From: an uncultured Bacteroides sp.
GTDB lineage: Bacteria > Bacteroidota > Bacteroidia > Bacteroidales > Bacteroidaceae
NCBI GenBank assembly: GCA_949285025.1
Contig: CASDXG010000096.1
Span: 62,001-126,000, forward strand
Reading direction: 5' to 3'
Length of the DNA stretch: 64,000 bases
This document shows positions 48,985 to 57,998 of this stretch, one piece after another. The notes beneath the pieces were generated by a model. The model was not told the origin of the DNA. It ran no database searches and saw only the letters and a list, made by a program, of their open reading frames with translations. Made by a program: the position numbers and the translations under genes. Position 1 is the stretch's first letter. Each line of letters opens with the position of its first letter.

Positions 48985-51616
48985 ATGAAAAACAGATTTT
49001 TTGCAATATCTTGCTTGTTTGTGGCTCTTACTTGTTGCATGCCTCAGAATATAGAAGCCTTTTCTTGGCCTAAATTTTCTTTTTGGCCATTCAAAAAGAA
49101 AAATAAAACAGAAAAAAAAGAAGAGCTGACTCCTTATCAGAAGCTGTTTAAAGATAAGAAAACGGAGACCGTTCACGGACTGATGACCGTGCATAAGGTG
49201 AATGATAAAATCTATGTGGAGTTTCCGGTTGATATGCTTGGCCGTGAAATGTTGCTCACGTCTGTGATAGAAAATACAAGCGATGCGGGAGAAGGTGTGC
49301 CGGGACAGCTTGGCGGACGTGATGTTCGTTTACGTTTCGAAATGATAGATTCTACCATTGTTGCGCGTATGCCTTTGTTGAGCAAGCCTGTCAATACCAG
49401 CGGGAATGCGAATATTTCCAAAGCATTAGACAAGTCTCATAATCCCGGAATATTCAAGAGTTTTAAGATTTTGGCCTGTTCTCCCGACAGCTCGGCTTTG
49501 GTCGTCGATATGAAAAGTCTCTTTCTTGACGGATCTTCTTATACCAAACCTTTTCCATCCAGCTCGGCAAACGGGTATTACGGATTCGTGACCCGTACCC
49601 ATACGTTGTCGTCCGAGAAGTCTTCTATACTTGGAATATCGGCATCTGACGCAGAAATTTTTGTACGTGAGGAGTTATGTTATTCTGTAGATCATTCGCT
49701 GATGGGAATGGGATTTATGTATGAAAATGTACCTTTGACAGCTGTCGTCCATAAAATCTTGCGGTTGCTCCCTGAGACTCCGATGCGTCCCCGTATTGCA
49801 GATTCGCGGTTGGGGATGACGACTCAGTTGAAAAGTGATTTCGTCGGTGTGGGAGAAGAAGTAAAAGATGTGCGCTATGCGAAACGTTGGCGTATAGAAC
49901 CATCTGATTCTGTCGCATTCAGTCGTGGGGAAATCGTTGTTCCAAAGAAGAAGTTAGTGTTTTATGTTGACAGTCTGATTCCCTCAAAGTGGTTCCCTTA
50001 TATTGAAAAGGGAGCGGAATCATGGAATAAAGTGTTTGAGAAGATAGGTTTTAAGGATGTAATATCCGTAGCAAAGTTTCCTGAAAACGACTCGGCCTTT
50101 AATGCATTAAGTTTCGATGTTCAAACGATTCGTTATGCACCTTCTTGGATGAACTCCGCACAAGTTTCTCTCCATACGGATGTTCGTACCGGGGAAATAT
50201 TGAATGCTTCTATCTTGATGAATGCGAACCTTATCAGTGTTCAATATTCCGATCGTATTGCGGCAACGGCAGCTGTCGATCCGCGTGTGTGCGGAAGTCT
50301 TTCCGCAAGACGTGCAGGGAGAAATGATTCAGGCGGCAATTGCTCAGGCGGTAGGGGTTGGTCTTGGACTCACCCCCAATCCGGGTGCTGTTTCTGCTTA
50401 TCCGGTAGATTCATTGCGCTCGGTCTCTTTCACGAGGGAACATGGGCTTGCACCTTCTATTATGACGGAACTTGTACTAAATTCCGTAGCGACACCGGAA
50501 GAAGTTCGTAACGGTGTGCGCTTGGTGAATACAACTCCCGGACCGTATGATGAGCTGGTTGCGAAATATTTATATAAACCGATTGATGTAAAGTCGTGGA
50601 CAGATGAAAAAGAAATTTTAGATGGATGGATACGGGAATGCAGCGGAAAACCGGAATATGCCTATATCTGTTCTCAACCAAGCTTCCCTTCCGATCCTCG
50701 TGAGATGCGAGGAGCTTTAGGTAATGACCACTTAAAGACTCTTGATTATACGCTTCCTAATCTTCGTGCAGCCTATGATAATTATTATTCGTGGTATGCA
50801 AATGGAGATGCCGATTTTACACTTCGGCAATATGTGCGCTCGGCTTTATTGGGATTGTTGGAAACGCGTATCCAAAATATCTTTTCGTATATCGGAGGTA
50901 TTTATTTAAATGATGTTAGAGCAAACGATGTCATTCCGGCTTATGTGATGGTTGATGCGGAAAAACAACGTGCGGCTTTGCATAAAGGACTGGAACTTGC
51001 CAAGACAATCGGTTGGGTGGATGAAGATAAACATGCTTCCGAATATGAAATATCCGATAAGTGGGCCGATAAAATACGCCTTTCGATATTCAATGGAATT
51101 TTTGAACGTTTGCCTTTTGTGGAAGTTTGTACGGAGAAATTCCCCGAAGAAGCTTATACGTCATCACAATACTTAGACGATGTGTATAACGCAGTTTGGG
51201 AGCCAACGTTGAGTCATCGTTCGCCGGATGACTTTGAAAAGACACTTCAGACTGCATTTTTGTCAAGTATCATTCAGACATCATCGGCAGTAGCTCCTGT
51301 CGGGAGTTTCAGTGTCTCCGCAAGTGCATATTCGTTTACAGGGATGTCTGCAGATATGTATTTAGCCGGATTGCGTGAAGGGAAACGCCCGAATAGGAAA
51401 TTGTCCGGGAAAGCGATGGCAGGAGAAGAGATTTCTGCTTTCTCTCCTGTGAGACCGGTTCATGCCAATCAGACGAAGATTGCGGCATATTATTTCGATT
51501 TGTTGATGCGTACAAAAGAAATGTTGGAAGAAGCGGCTGCATCGGCTTCGGGAGATGATAAGTCGTATTATGATCTTTTATTGTATCGTATAAATAAAGC
51601 AATAGATATAGATTGA
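48985..51616 (+). pseudogene. Catalytically dead paralogue of the metalloprotease, frameshifted near 50290
   Basis: The two open frames 48985 to about 50290 and about 50290 to 51616 together encode one protein of about 877 residues homologous over its whole length to the upstream metalloprotease (same opening YQKLFKDKK, same IGGIYLND region). A signal peptide precedes the repeated KKK-rich segment. Frame switches inside GCGTGTGTGCG (50283-50293); restoring one GT unit gives PRVCAEVFPQD and a gapless match to the paralogue. At the catalytic site the zinc motif is replaced by QAVGVGLGLTPN, and the Met-turn SIMDY by SIMTE. So it is a pseudoprotease by sequence, quite apart from the frameshift, which may be real, phase-variable or a sequencing error. 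Confidence 0.85.
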
Positions 51617-51643
51617 GATAAGCTGCTAATCTGAAGAATAAAT

Positions 51644-51690
51644 GCGGGGTATTATCACGGAAAAAAACGGATAATACTCCGCTTAATTTA
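51644..51690 (+). terminator. Hairpin closing the SusC-protease operon
   Basis: A 13-bp stem (51644-51656 with 51670-51682, one G-U) with a 13-base loop lies 28 bp after the pseudoprotease stop. The following tract TTAATTTA is weakly T-rich. It also separates the convergent ABC permease. Confidence 0.6.
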
Positions 51691-51740
51691 TGTATCTTTT
51701 GGTAATATTACCGTAATGTTATGTAGCTTTTTCTGCAGGT

Positions 51741-52571
51741 TTATTGTTTCCCTTCCTTTTTTATGCGGTAAATGGTAAAGAGTTTGGCTGTGGCATAAAT
51801 CAGAATCGATATAAAAATGATAGAAGCTCCGGAAGGAACTTGTAGAAAATATGACAGAAGCAGTCCGCCGATACAGCTGATATATCCTATTGGAATAGAT
51901 AAAAGAATGATACGTTTAAAGCTAAATGTGAACAGGTTTGCTGTCATTTGCGGTATCGTGAGTAGGGATATGGCTAATACAATGCCTATCATTCGCAGGC
52001 AGGACACAATGGTTAATGCAACAGACATCATCAGAATATATTCAAACAAGGTGACCGGCAAGCGTTGTGATTTTGCGAATTCGCGGTCAAATGCAATAGC
52101 TACAATCGTTCGGATAAATAATGTGAAGAATAGTATTAGAGCAATGTTTAGCGCAGTGAGAAGATAAATATCTGTTGTTGTTATTGTAAGAATATTGCCG
52201 AATAAGAAAGAGGAAAGGTCGGGCGTGAATCCCGGTGCAAGGAAACTGAAAATAATGCCGACAGCCATTCCGAAAGTCCAGAAAACGGCGATCGCTGAAT
52301 CTTCCCGCATGTCATTGCGTTTGCTTAACCATTCTATACCGAAAGCGGACAATACAGAGAATATTGCTGCTGTAAGCAAAGGCGATAGCCCGGTATATAG
52401 GCCGATGCCGATGCCCCCGAATGATGCATGGGTAATGCCTCCGCTGATGAATACCAGCCGGCGTGTTACAATGTACGTCCCGATAATACCGCATGCAACG
52501 CTTGCTAAAAAACCGCCAAGCAAGGCATTCCGGAAAAATTCGAAATGGAAAAGTTCAAAAAAATCGTTCAT
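51741..52571 (-). CDS. Metal ABC transporter permease (ZnuB/MntB type)
   Basis: This 276-residue inner-membrane protein has about eight transmembrane helices and the ABC-3 family signature near its start (NALLGGFLASVACGIIGTYIVTRRLVFISGGITHASFGGIG) and ALTIVSCLRMIGIVLAISLLTIPQ. Such permeases import zinc or manganese with a binding protein and an ATPase. Neither partner is encoded in the window, so it must work with subunits from elsewhere. It is three bases downstream of a small membrane protein and belongs to the aroA transcript. Confidence 0.9.
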   Translation of the reverse strand: MNDFFELFHFEFFRNALLGGFLASVACGIIGTYIVTRRLVFISGGITHASFGGIGIGLYTGLSPLLTAAIFSVLSAFGIEWLSKRNDMREDSAIAVFWTFGMAVGIIFSFLAPGFTPDLSSFLFGNILTITTTDIYLLTALNIALILFFTLFIRTIVAIAFDREFAKSQRLPVTLFEYILMMSVALTIVSCLRMIGIVLAISLLTIPQMTANLFTFSFKRIILLSIPIGYISCIGGLLLSYFLQVPSGASIIFISILIYATAKLFTIYRIKKEGKQ

Positions 52572-52574
52572 TTA

Positions 52575-52994
52575 TTATTTAAATCTTCGTTCTCCTACAA
52601 TCAGAAATAACTCATCTTTCAGTTCGTCGGGCAGTTCTACATTGCGTAATTGAAGGCTGCGGCTCCACCCGGCCACCTCATCTTCTTTCATAGAGTACAG
52701 AATTTCCCGGAACTCTTCTACTTCTTCTTCTGTGTATTCATTGGACGCACGTCCTTTAAAGCGGTCGAGCTCTTCGTCATCATAATATTCTATTTGTTTG
52801 CTTACGGCTGCCAGAAGACTTTCTTTTTCGCATATTTCATGTTGACCACAACACTCGCTGTCGGGTATGGTAATGTCAGGAGTTTCGGTTAATTCTCCGT
52901 TTTCTATTCTTCTTTTTATATTCCGGTTGTAGAAATATCCGGAAACCAGTCCTAAAAGAATAACGCCAATCAGTATGATTATCAGTATCCACAT
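52575..52994 (-). CDS. Small membrane-anchored protein of unknown function
   Basis: This 139-residue protein has one N-terminal transmembrane helix (residues 2-22) and a soluble acidic tail. The tail contains CCGQHEICEKE (residues 48-58), a cysteine/histidine-rich stretch that could bind metal, and helical segments such as YTEEEVEEFREILYSMKEDEVAGW. I do not assign a family. It lies one base after aroA and three before the metal permease, so a link to metal transport is possible but unproven. Confidence 0.75.
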   Translation of the reverse strand: MWILIIILIGVILLGLVSGYFYNRNIKRRIENGELTETPDITIPDSECCGQHEICEKESLLAAVSKQIEYYDDEELDRFKGRASNEYTEEEVEEFREILYSMKEDEVAGWSRSLQLRNVELPDELKDELFLIVGERRFK

Positions 52995-52995
52995 C

Positions 52996-54231
52996 CTATT
53001 CTTCCTCTTTTTCTATATTGAAACCGGCCGATTTTAAATCATTCCAATAGTGAGGATATGATTTGGAAACCACCTGTGGGTTATTTATGGATAAAGTTCC
53101 TAATCGGATGGCAGCGGGAGCAAAAGCCATAGCCATGCGGTGATCCTCATAAGTGTCGATAACCGGATGCGGGTCAGGTTGGCAACGTTCTCCGTTCCAA
53201 GAGAGCACAGAATTATTATTTTCAGTCAGGATATAGCCTAACTTTTTCATTTCAGCTATTAGGGCGGCGATACGGTCTGTCTCTTTTATTTTCAGACTTT
53301 GCAAGCCGGAAAAGCAGAAAGGAATGTTTTTCATACAACAAGTCACGACAAAGGTTTGGGCCAAGTCTGGCTGATTGACGAAATCATATGTAAATCTGTT
53401 CTGTGCAATTCCGTTTTTTTTCAGGGTGATTGAATCTGTTGTATATGTTGTCTCTACGCCTAAGTGGTGAAACAGTCGGGCCACCTGTGCGTCACCTTGA
53501 AAACTTTCTTTCAGCAAGCCGGGAAGACAGATGGTTGCCGATTCTGAAAGTGCGGTAATTTCATACCAATACGAGGCTGCGCTCCAGTCGCTTTCCACAT
53601 AGAAGGGTTGGGGCTTATAGGCTTGTGGAGCTACAGAGATGCGGTTTTCTCCGCCCCATTGTGCTCTTGCTCCGAATAGATTCATTAGTTGTAGTGTCAG
53701 ATTGATATAAGGGCGTGAGATGATTTTCCCTTGTAATGTGATGGATAATCCATTTTCCAGCATCGGACTGATCATGAGTAATGCTGAGATATACTGGGAA
53801 CTGACATTTCCGGGAAGAGATATATTATTGCCGGTTAATTGCGTGCCTGTAATTCGTAAAGGCGGGAAACCTTCTTTTTCAATATATTCAATCTGTGCGC
53901 CCAACGTGCGTAATGCATCTACCAGTAACCGGATAGGTCGTTCTTTCATGCGTTCGGTTCCTGTAATGGTGTGCGTCCCTTGACCTACTGACAGGAAAGC
54001 TGTAAGAAAACGCATGGCTGTTCCGGCAGCTTTGATGTCGATTGTTTCCGGCATGTTTTGTAGTGCCTGTACCATCACGTTTGTGTCATCGCAGTCGGAT
54101 AAGTTTTCAGGAACGCAAGTCCCTCCGGCTAATGCGTTAATGATTAGCGCCCGGTTACAAATACTTTTGGATGAGGGTAGTTGTATGATTGCTTCAAAAT
54201 TTTGTGGGGCAGTAATTTTAATCCGTGCCAT
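52996..54231 (-). CDS. aroA: 3-phosphoshikimate 1-carboxyvinyltransferase (EPSP synthase)
   Basis: AroA joins phosphoenolpyruvate and shikimate 3-phosphate in the chorismate pathway. The ATG at 54231 gives 411 residues; an in-frame ATG ten codons upstream would include the -7 box region and is not preferred. Motifs are LPSSKSICNRALI near the N-terminus, GTAMRFLTAFL, the late KIKETDRIAAL and TYEDHRMAMAFA. It is somewhat shorter than proteobacterial AroA, as usual for Bacteroidetes. Confidence 0.95.
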   Translation of the reverse strand: MARIKITAPQNFEAIIQLPSSKSICNRALIINALAGGTCVPENLSDCDDTNVMVQALQNMPETIDIKAAGTAMRFLTAFLSVGQGTHTITGTERMKERPIRLLVDALRTLGAQIEYIEKEGFPPLRITGTQLTGNNISLPGNVSSQYISALLMISPMLENGLSITLQGKIISRPYINLTLQLMNLFGARAQWGGENRISVAPQAYKPQPFYVESDWSAASYWYEITALSESATICLPGLLKESFQGDAQVARLFHHLGVETTYTTDSITLKKNGIAQNRFTYDFVNQPDLAQTFVVTCCMKNIPFCFSGLQSLKIKETDRIAALIAEMKKLGYILTENNNSVLSWNGERCQPDPHPVIDTYEDHRMAMAFAPAAIRLGTLSINNPQVVSKSYPHYWNDLKSAGFNIEKEEE

Positions 54232-54258
54232 GATGAGCTTTTCTCTGGTAAAGTGGCA

Positions 54259-54266
54259 CAAAGATA
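54259..54266 (-). promoter_or_regulatory. Putative -7 box for aroA
   Basis: Minus-strand TATCTTTG, an exact TAnnTTTG match, 28 bp upstream of the aroA ATG. No -33 element is clear. Confidence 0.45.
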
Positions 54267-54287
54267 GCGAAAATACGGAATAATCTA

Positions 54288-54320
54288 TTGGAGTTATTAT
54301 GGAATTTTTTATTAAGTTTG
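54288..54320 (+). promoter_or_regulatory. Putative promoter of the aldo/keto reductase
   Basis: TTG (54288-54290), a 22-bp spacer and TAAGTTTG (54313-54320) fit a slightly long Bacteroidetes promoter, 30 bp before the ATG at 54351. This argues against translation starting at the TTG. Confidence 0.4.
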
Positions 54321-54350
54321 TGGCAGAATTACTTAATCTGTACCTCTGTT

Positions 54351-55352
54351 ATGATAGAACCTGTTTATGTTGCTTCAGAAAATCGTTATGACTGTGGCAT
54401 GAAATATCGTCGTGCAGGGAAAAGCGGCGTTTTGTTACCTGAAATCTCATTAGGACTTTGGCATAATTTCGGCGATGTGGATACATTGTCCATGAGTAAG
54501 AAAAAGATTCATTATGCATTCGATCACGGTATTACTCATATAGATCTGGCAAATAATTACGGTCCGTCATACGGTTCGGCAGAGGAAACTTTCGGACAGA
54601 TAATGAAAAAATCATTGGCTCCTTACCGTGACGAGTTGTTTATTTCCACGAAAGCCGGCCATGATATGTGGCCGGGACCTTATGGAGAATGGGGGTCACG
54701 TAAATATCTGATGGCAAGTCTGAACCAGAGTTTGCGCAGGATGAACCTGGATTATGTCGATATCTTTTATACTCATCGTTTTGACCCGATAACTCCATTG
54801 GAGGAAACGTTGCAGACTCTGGTCGATATTGTGCGGCAAGGTAAATCTCTGTATGTCGGAATATCTAAATATCCGGCAGAAGCGGCGGCGTTTGCATATC
54901 ATTATTTAAAAGATCGTGATGTGCCTTGCCTGCTTTATCAGGGGCGATACAACATGTTTAACCGGGAGCCGGAGGCCGAAGGTATATTGCAACAGGCTGC
55001 AGAAAACGGAAGCGGTTTTATCGCTTTTTCACCGTTGGCTCAGGGACTATTGACCGATAGATACTTAAATGGTATACCGGATGATTCCCGCATTGCGCGT
55101 GGAGGCTTCCTTAAACGAGACGATTTGACCGTTGATGTTTTACAGAAAATCAGATGTTTGAATAATGTTGCTTTCCGGCGTGGACAGACTTTGGCGGAAA
55201 TGGCATTAGCTTGGTTATTGAGAGATGAGCGTGTTACTTCGGTCATTGTAGGAGCAAGTACCGTTCAACAGCTGGCCGACAATATGATAGCTCTGCAGAA
55301 TACGGTATTCTCTGACGAGGAACTTGGGGAAATCTATGATATAATTTCTTGA
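54351..55352 (+). CDS. Aldo/keto reductase (YghZ-like)
   Basis: This 333-residue NADPH-dependent reductase has the AKR barrel with catalytic residues visible as HIDLANNYG (Asp, Tyr), FISTKAGHDMW (Lys) and IFYTHRFDP (His). The segment MKYRRAGKSGVLLPEISLGLWHNFGD and the overall length resemble the L-glyceraldehyde 3-phosphate reductase (YghZ) group, and SVIVGASTVQQLADN binds the cofactor. The ATG at 54351 is chosen over an upstream TTG. It is a single gene divergent from aroA. The physiological substrate is not evident. Confidence 0.92.
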   Translation: MIEPVYVASENRYDCGMKYRRAGKSGVLLPEISLGLWHNFGDVDTLSMSKKKIHYAFDHGITHIDLANNYGPSYGSAEETFGQIMKKSLAPYRDELFISTKAGHDMWPGPYGEWGSRKYLMASLNQSLRRMNLDYVDIFYTHRFDPITPLEETLQTLVDIVRQGKSLYVGISKYPAEAAAFAYHYLKDRDVPCLLYQGRYNMFNREPEAEGILQQAAENGSGFIAFSPLAQGLLTDRYLNGIPDDSRIARGGFLKRDDLTVDVLQKIRCLNNVAFRRGQTLAEMALAWLLRDERVTSVIVGASTVQQLADNMIALQNTVFSDEELGEIYDIIS

Positions 55353-55413
55353 TGTTTTTCTCTGAATGCGGCATTCTTTTATGGTAAAGATTGTATGATT
55401 ATTGCATAAATAT

Positions 55414-56700
55414 ATGGATGAAATATTTATTATAGTTGGTTTGATTTTATTGAACGGCGTTTTTGCCATGTCGGAAGTTGCGTTTATTTCGGCTCGTAAG
55501 TCGCGCCTTTCGACTGAAGCGAAAAAAGGTAATAAAGCAGCTGGTGCGGCTTTGACATTAGCCAATGAGCCCGACCGCTTCCTCTCGACAGTACAGATCG
55601 GGATAACGTTGATAGGTATTCTTACAGGTATTTATTCGGGTAATGAGATAGCCGTCAGGTTTACAGAACAGATGTTGGCATGGGGAATCCCGAAGAGTTA
55701 TGCTTCTGTGTTGGCTCAAGGTGTCATAGTCGTTGTTGTAACATATCTGAGTATAATATTTGGGGAATTGGTTCCTAAGCGTATTGGCATGGGAATTGCT
55801 GAAAGTGTGGCAAAAGTGATGGCACGTCCCATGCGTTTCCTGTCTTTATTGGCTTCTCCTTTTGTGTGGTTATTGGCAAAGAGCTCTTCGGCTGTCTTCA
55901 GCATGTTCTCTATTGGGGAAAATGAAAGTAAGGTGACAGAAGAAGAAATAAAATCAATTATACAGGAAGGAGCGGAAGATGGTGAGGTGCAGCCGGTGGA
56001 ACAAGACATTATGCAACGCGTTTTTTTACTTGGCGATTTAAAGGTCGGTTCCATCATGACTCATAAGAACGATATCGTTTGGCTGGATATGACTATGACT
56101 GCAGGGGAGGTAAAGCAGGCGCTTGCTGAAAAATTGTATGACTTTTATCCGGTTGCCGATGGCGACTTGGATCATGTGAAAGGAGTGGTTTCATTGAAAA
56201 ACCTTGTGCTCCATTTATATGAACCGGATTTCGATTTGCAGGCTTGGATTCATGAGCCAACTTATTTTCACGAAAGTATGAATGTATATAAGGCTTTGGA
56301 GCAAATGAAAAAGCGGAAAATAAGCCGCGCTTTGGTCTGTGATGAACTTGGAGCCTGTATCGGAATCATTACGTTGAAAGATATTTTAGAAGGACTTGTT
56401 GGAACTATGGAGGATCCGGGTGAGGAACCCGACATTATCAAGCGGGTTAATAAAGAAGGTTGGCTGGTGGACGGACAATGTTCCCTATACGATTTCCTAT
56501 GTTACTTTAACCGTCAGGAACTTTTCGAGGATATGGAATACCACACACTTGGAGGGTTGATTCTGCAACAACTCCAGCATATACCCGTAAGCGGAGAAAC
56601 TCTCGGGTGGAACGGGTTTATGTTTGAGGTCGTAGATATGGACGGAGCTCGTATAGACAAAGTGCTTGTTACGATTCCGGCGGAAGAAAATTCTAAATAA
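55414..56700 (+). CDS. Hemolysin-type CNNM/CBS/CorC-HlyC membrane protein
   Basis: This 428-residue protein has a CNNM transmembrane domain (residues 1-190: GLILLNGVFAMSEVAFISARKSRL), two CBS domains (about 205-325) and a CorC_HlyC C-terminal domain. Family members are linked to magnesium or cobalt handling; the hemolysin name is historical. The ATG at 55414 is taken as the start. Its last eight bases overlap the end of a convergent glycosyltransferase gene. Some Bacteroidetes members (GldE) associate with gliding, but nothing here supports that. Confidence 0.92.
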   Translation: MDEIFIIVGLILLNGVFAMSEVAFISARKSRLSTEAKKGNKAAGAALTLANEPDRFLSTVQIGITLIGILTGIYSGNEIAVRFTEQMLAWGIPKSYASVLAQGVIVVVVTYLSIIFGELVPKRIGMGIAESVAKVMARPMRFLSLLASPFVWLLAKSSSAVFSMFSIGENESKVTEEEIKSIIQEGAEDGEVQPVEQDIMQRVFLLGDLKVGSIMTHKNDIVWLDMTMTAGEVKQALAEKLYDFYPVADGDLDHVKGVVSLKNLVLHLYEPDFDLQAWIHEPTYFHESMNVYKALEQMKKRKISRALVCDELGACIGIITLKDILEGLVGTMEDPGEEPDIIKRVNKEGWLVDGQCSLYDFLCYFNRQELFEDMEYHTLGGLILQQLQHIPVSGETLGWNGFMFEVVDMDGARIDKVLVTIPAEENSK

Positions 56701-57811
56701 ATTCTTCTACCATGTACATGTGTTCTCCGGCTTGCTGGGGAGCAAGACTTTCAATTTCATTCAAAATAATTCGTCCGGCAGAGCGGGCCCAGTAAATGAA
56801 TTCTGTGTTCGGCTGGTATTCTTCTGCGAATTTTAGCAGGCGGTCTAAGTTGAATGCGTTGTCTATTATGCCGGCTCCGTTTTGCATTGCATCAAAAGCA
56901 TTGCATTCCTGTTCGATGTGCGATGGGACCATTAGTGTAGGCTTCCCTAAATACATGGCTTCACAAATGGATTCGAATCCGGCTGTGCTGGCATAAGCTT
57001 TGCAGCCGGCCATCTGGCGCAGAAATTCTGTATCGTCTAACTGGTAAAAAGAAAGTGTTGAATCGATTTTCTCCACAGGCTTTTCGCTCCATCTGTCCCA
57101 GAAGAACCGTAATGGAATTTCCGGCCGTTTCTTGTGCCATTGATGAACTTCGGAAGCAAAGCCGGAGTTTAACATGTATCCGTGTATATAATTGTTTTGG
57201 GTTGTTTCCTGTTCAAAAACCTCATTCCTGAGCAAAGGCGGGACTACGATAATTTTTTTCTTCGGATCCGGATTTCTATATCCGAATGATAATGCCAGCC
57301 GTTTTGCTGCTCTCAGCGAGGTTAATCTAGTGAACATATTTAGGAAAAACAGTTCGGTTTTGCTTACGGGCAGTTCTGCAAAATCTTTGTGGAGGAAAAG
57401 AAACTGGTGGCCGATGCATATTTGTGGTGTGTGGGGATGATATAGAAAATAAGTGAAACCGGTCAGCAGTTCATAGAAATTGATGACTAAATCGGCATTG
57501 CTTTTCTTGATCCGCTGATTGATGTACCGGATACTTTCAATATACTCGGGAACTTTAAGCAGGTTATAAAAGAAACTGCGTGTTAGTTTTATTTGCTTGT
57601 TTTTCCGTGTGGGGAGGAAATTCGGACTTAAAAATTGTTTGATAGGTGCTTGTATACAGCGTGTGAAAAAGCCGGGAAGTCGTCTGGATGCGCTTTTCCC
57701 TACTAAAACTTCTACAACGGTGTGTCCGTTTTCATTTAAAAGTTTTTCCATGGAAATGGCTTGCGTGAGGTGCCCTCTGCCTTCTCCTTGTACGATAAGT
57801 AAAATTTTCAT
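56693..57811 (-). CDS. Glycosyltransferase family protein (GT-B, MurG/GT28-like)
   Basis: This 372-residue cytosolic protein begins MKILLIVQGEGRGHLTQAISM, the glycine-rich opening of GT-B transferases that resemble GT28/UDP-glycosyltransferases, and has a C-terminal donor-binding region with AYASTAGFESICEAMYLGKPTLMVP and the following EQECNA. Acceptor and donor are unknown; such proteins in Bacteroidetes are often annotated only as glycosyltransferases. It is monocistronic and converges with the CNNM gene. Confidence 0.85.
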   Translation of the reverse strand: MKILLIVQGEGRGHLTQAISMEKLLNENGHTVVEVLVGKSASRRLPGFFTRCIQAPIKQFLSPNFLPTRKNKQIKLTRSFFYNLLKVPEYIESIRYINQRIKKSNADLVINFYELLTGFTYFLYHPHTPQICIGHQFLFLHKDFAELPVSKTELFFLNMFTRLTSLRAAKRLALSFGYRNPDPKKKIIVVPPLLRNEVFEQETTQNNYIHGYMLNSGFASEVHQWHKKRPEIPLRFFWDRWSEKPVEKIDSTLSFYQLDDTEFLRQMAGCKAYASTAGFESICEAMYLGKPTLMVPSHIEQECNAFDAMQNGAGIIDNAFNLDRLLKFAEEYQPNTEFIYWARSAGRIILNEIESLAPQQAGEHMYMVEEFI

Positions 57812-57921
57812 TGCGTAATAGAGGAACTGATTTTATTTTAATGCTACTAAGATACAAGATTTTTGTTACGTACGGATGTCGAATGAATGACTTTTTTATG
57901 AAAGAGATGGCGGAAATAAAA

Positions 57922-57979
57922 GAAAAAGAACGGAATGTTTGTCTCTTTTTATGCAGAGGAAAGGACAAAAACATTCCGT
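57922..57979 (-). terminator. Intrinsic terminator of the NagB/PIG-L gene
   Basis: ACGGAATGTTT (57930-57940) pairs with 57969-57979, extended by a bulged GTC/GAC pair. Read on the minus strand the hairpin is followed by TTCTTTTTCT. The plus strand also shows a T-run at 57981-57987, so it may act in both directions. Confidence 0.65.
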
Positions 57980-57998
57980 CTTTTTTTATAAGAAGAAA

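Noticed and set aside
50222..51616. Second half of the pseudoprotease as an independent gene
   Set aside because: Its start lies inside the first half and its sequence continues the same homologous protein, so one frameshifted gene explains both.
55364..55376. GAATG-CGG-CATTC as terminator of the aldo/keto reductase
   Set aside because: The five-base stem is too short to claim, although TTTTA follows.
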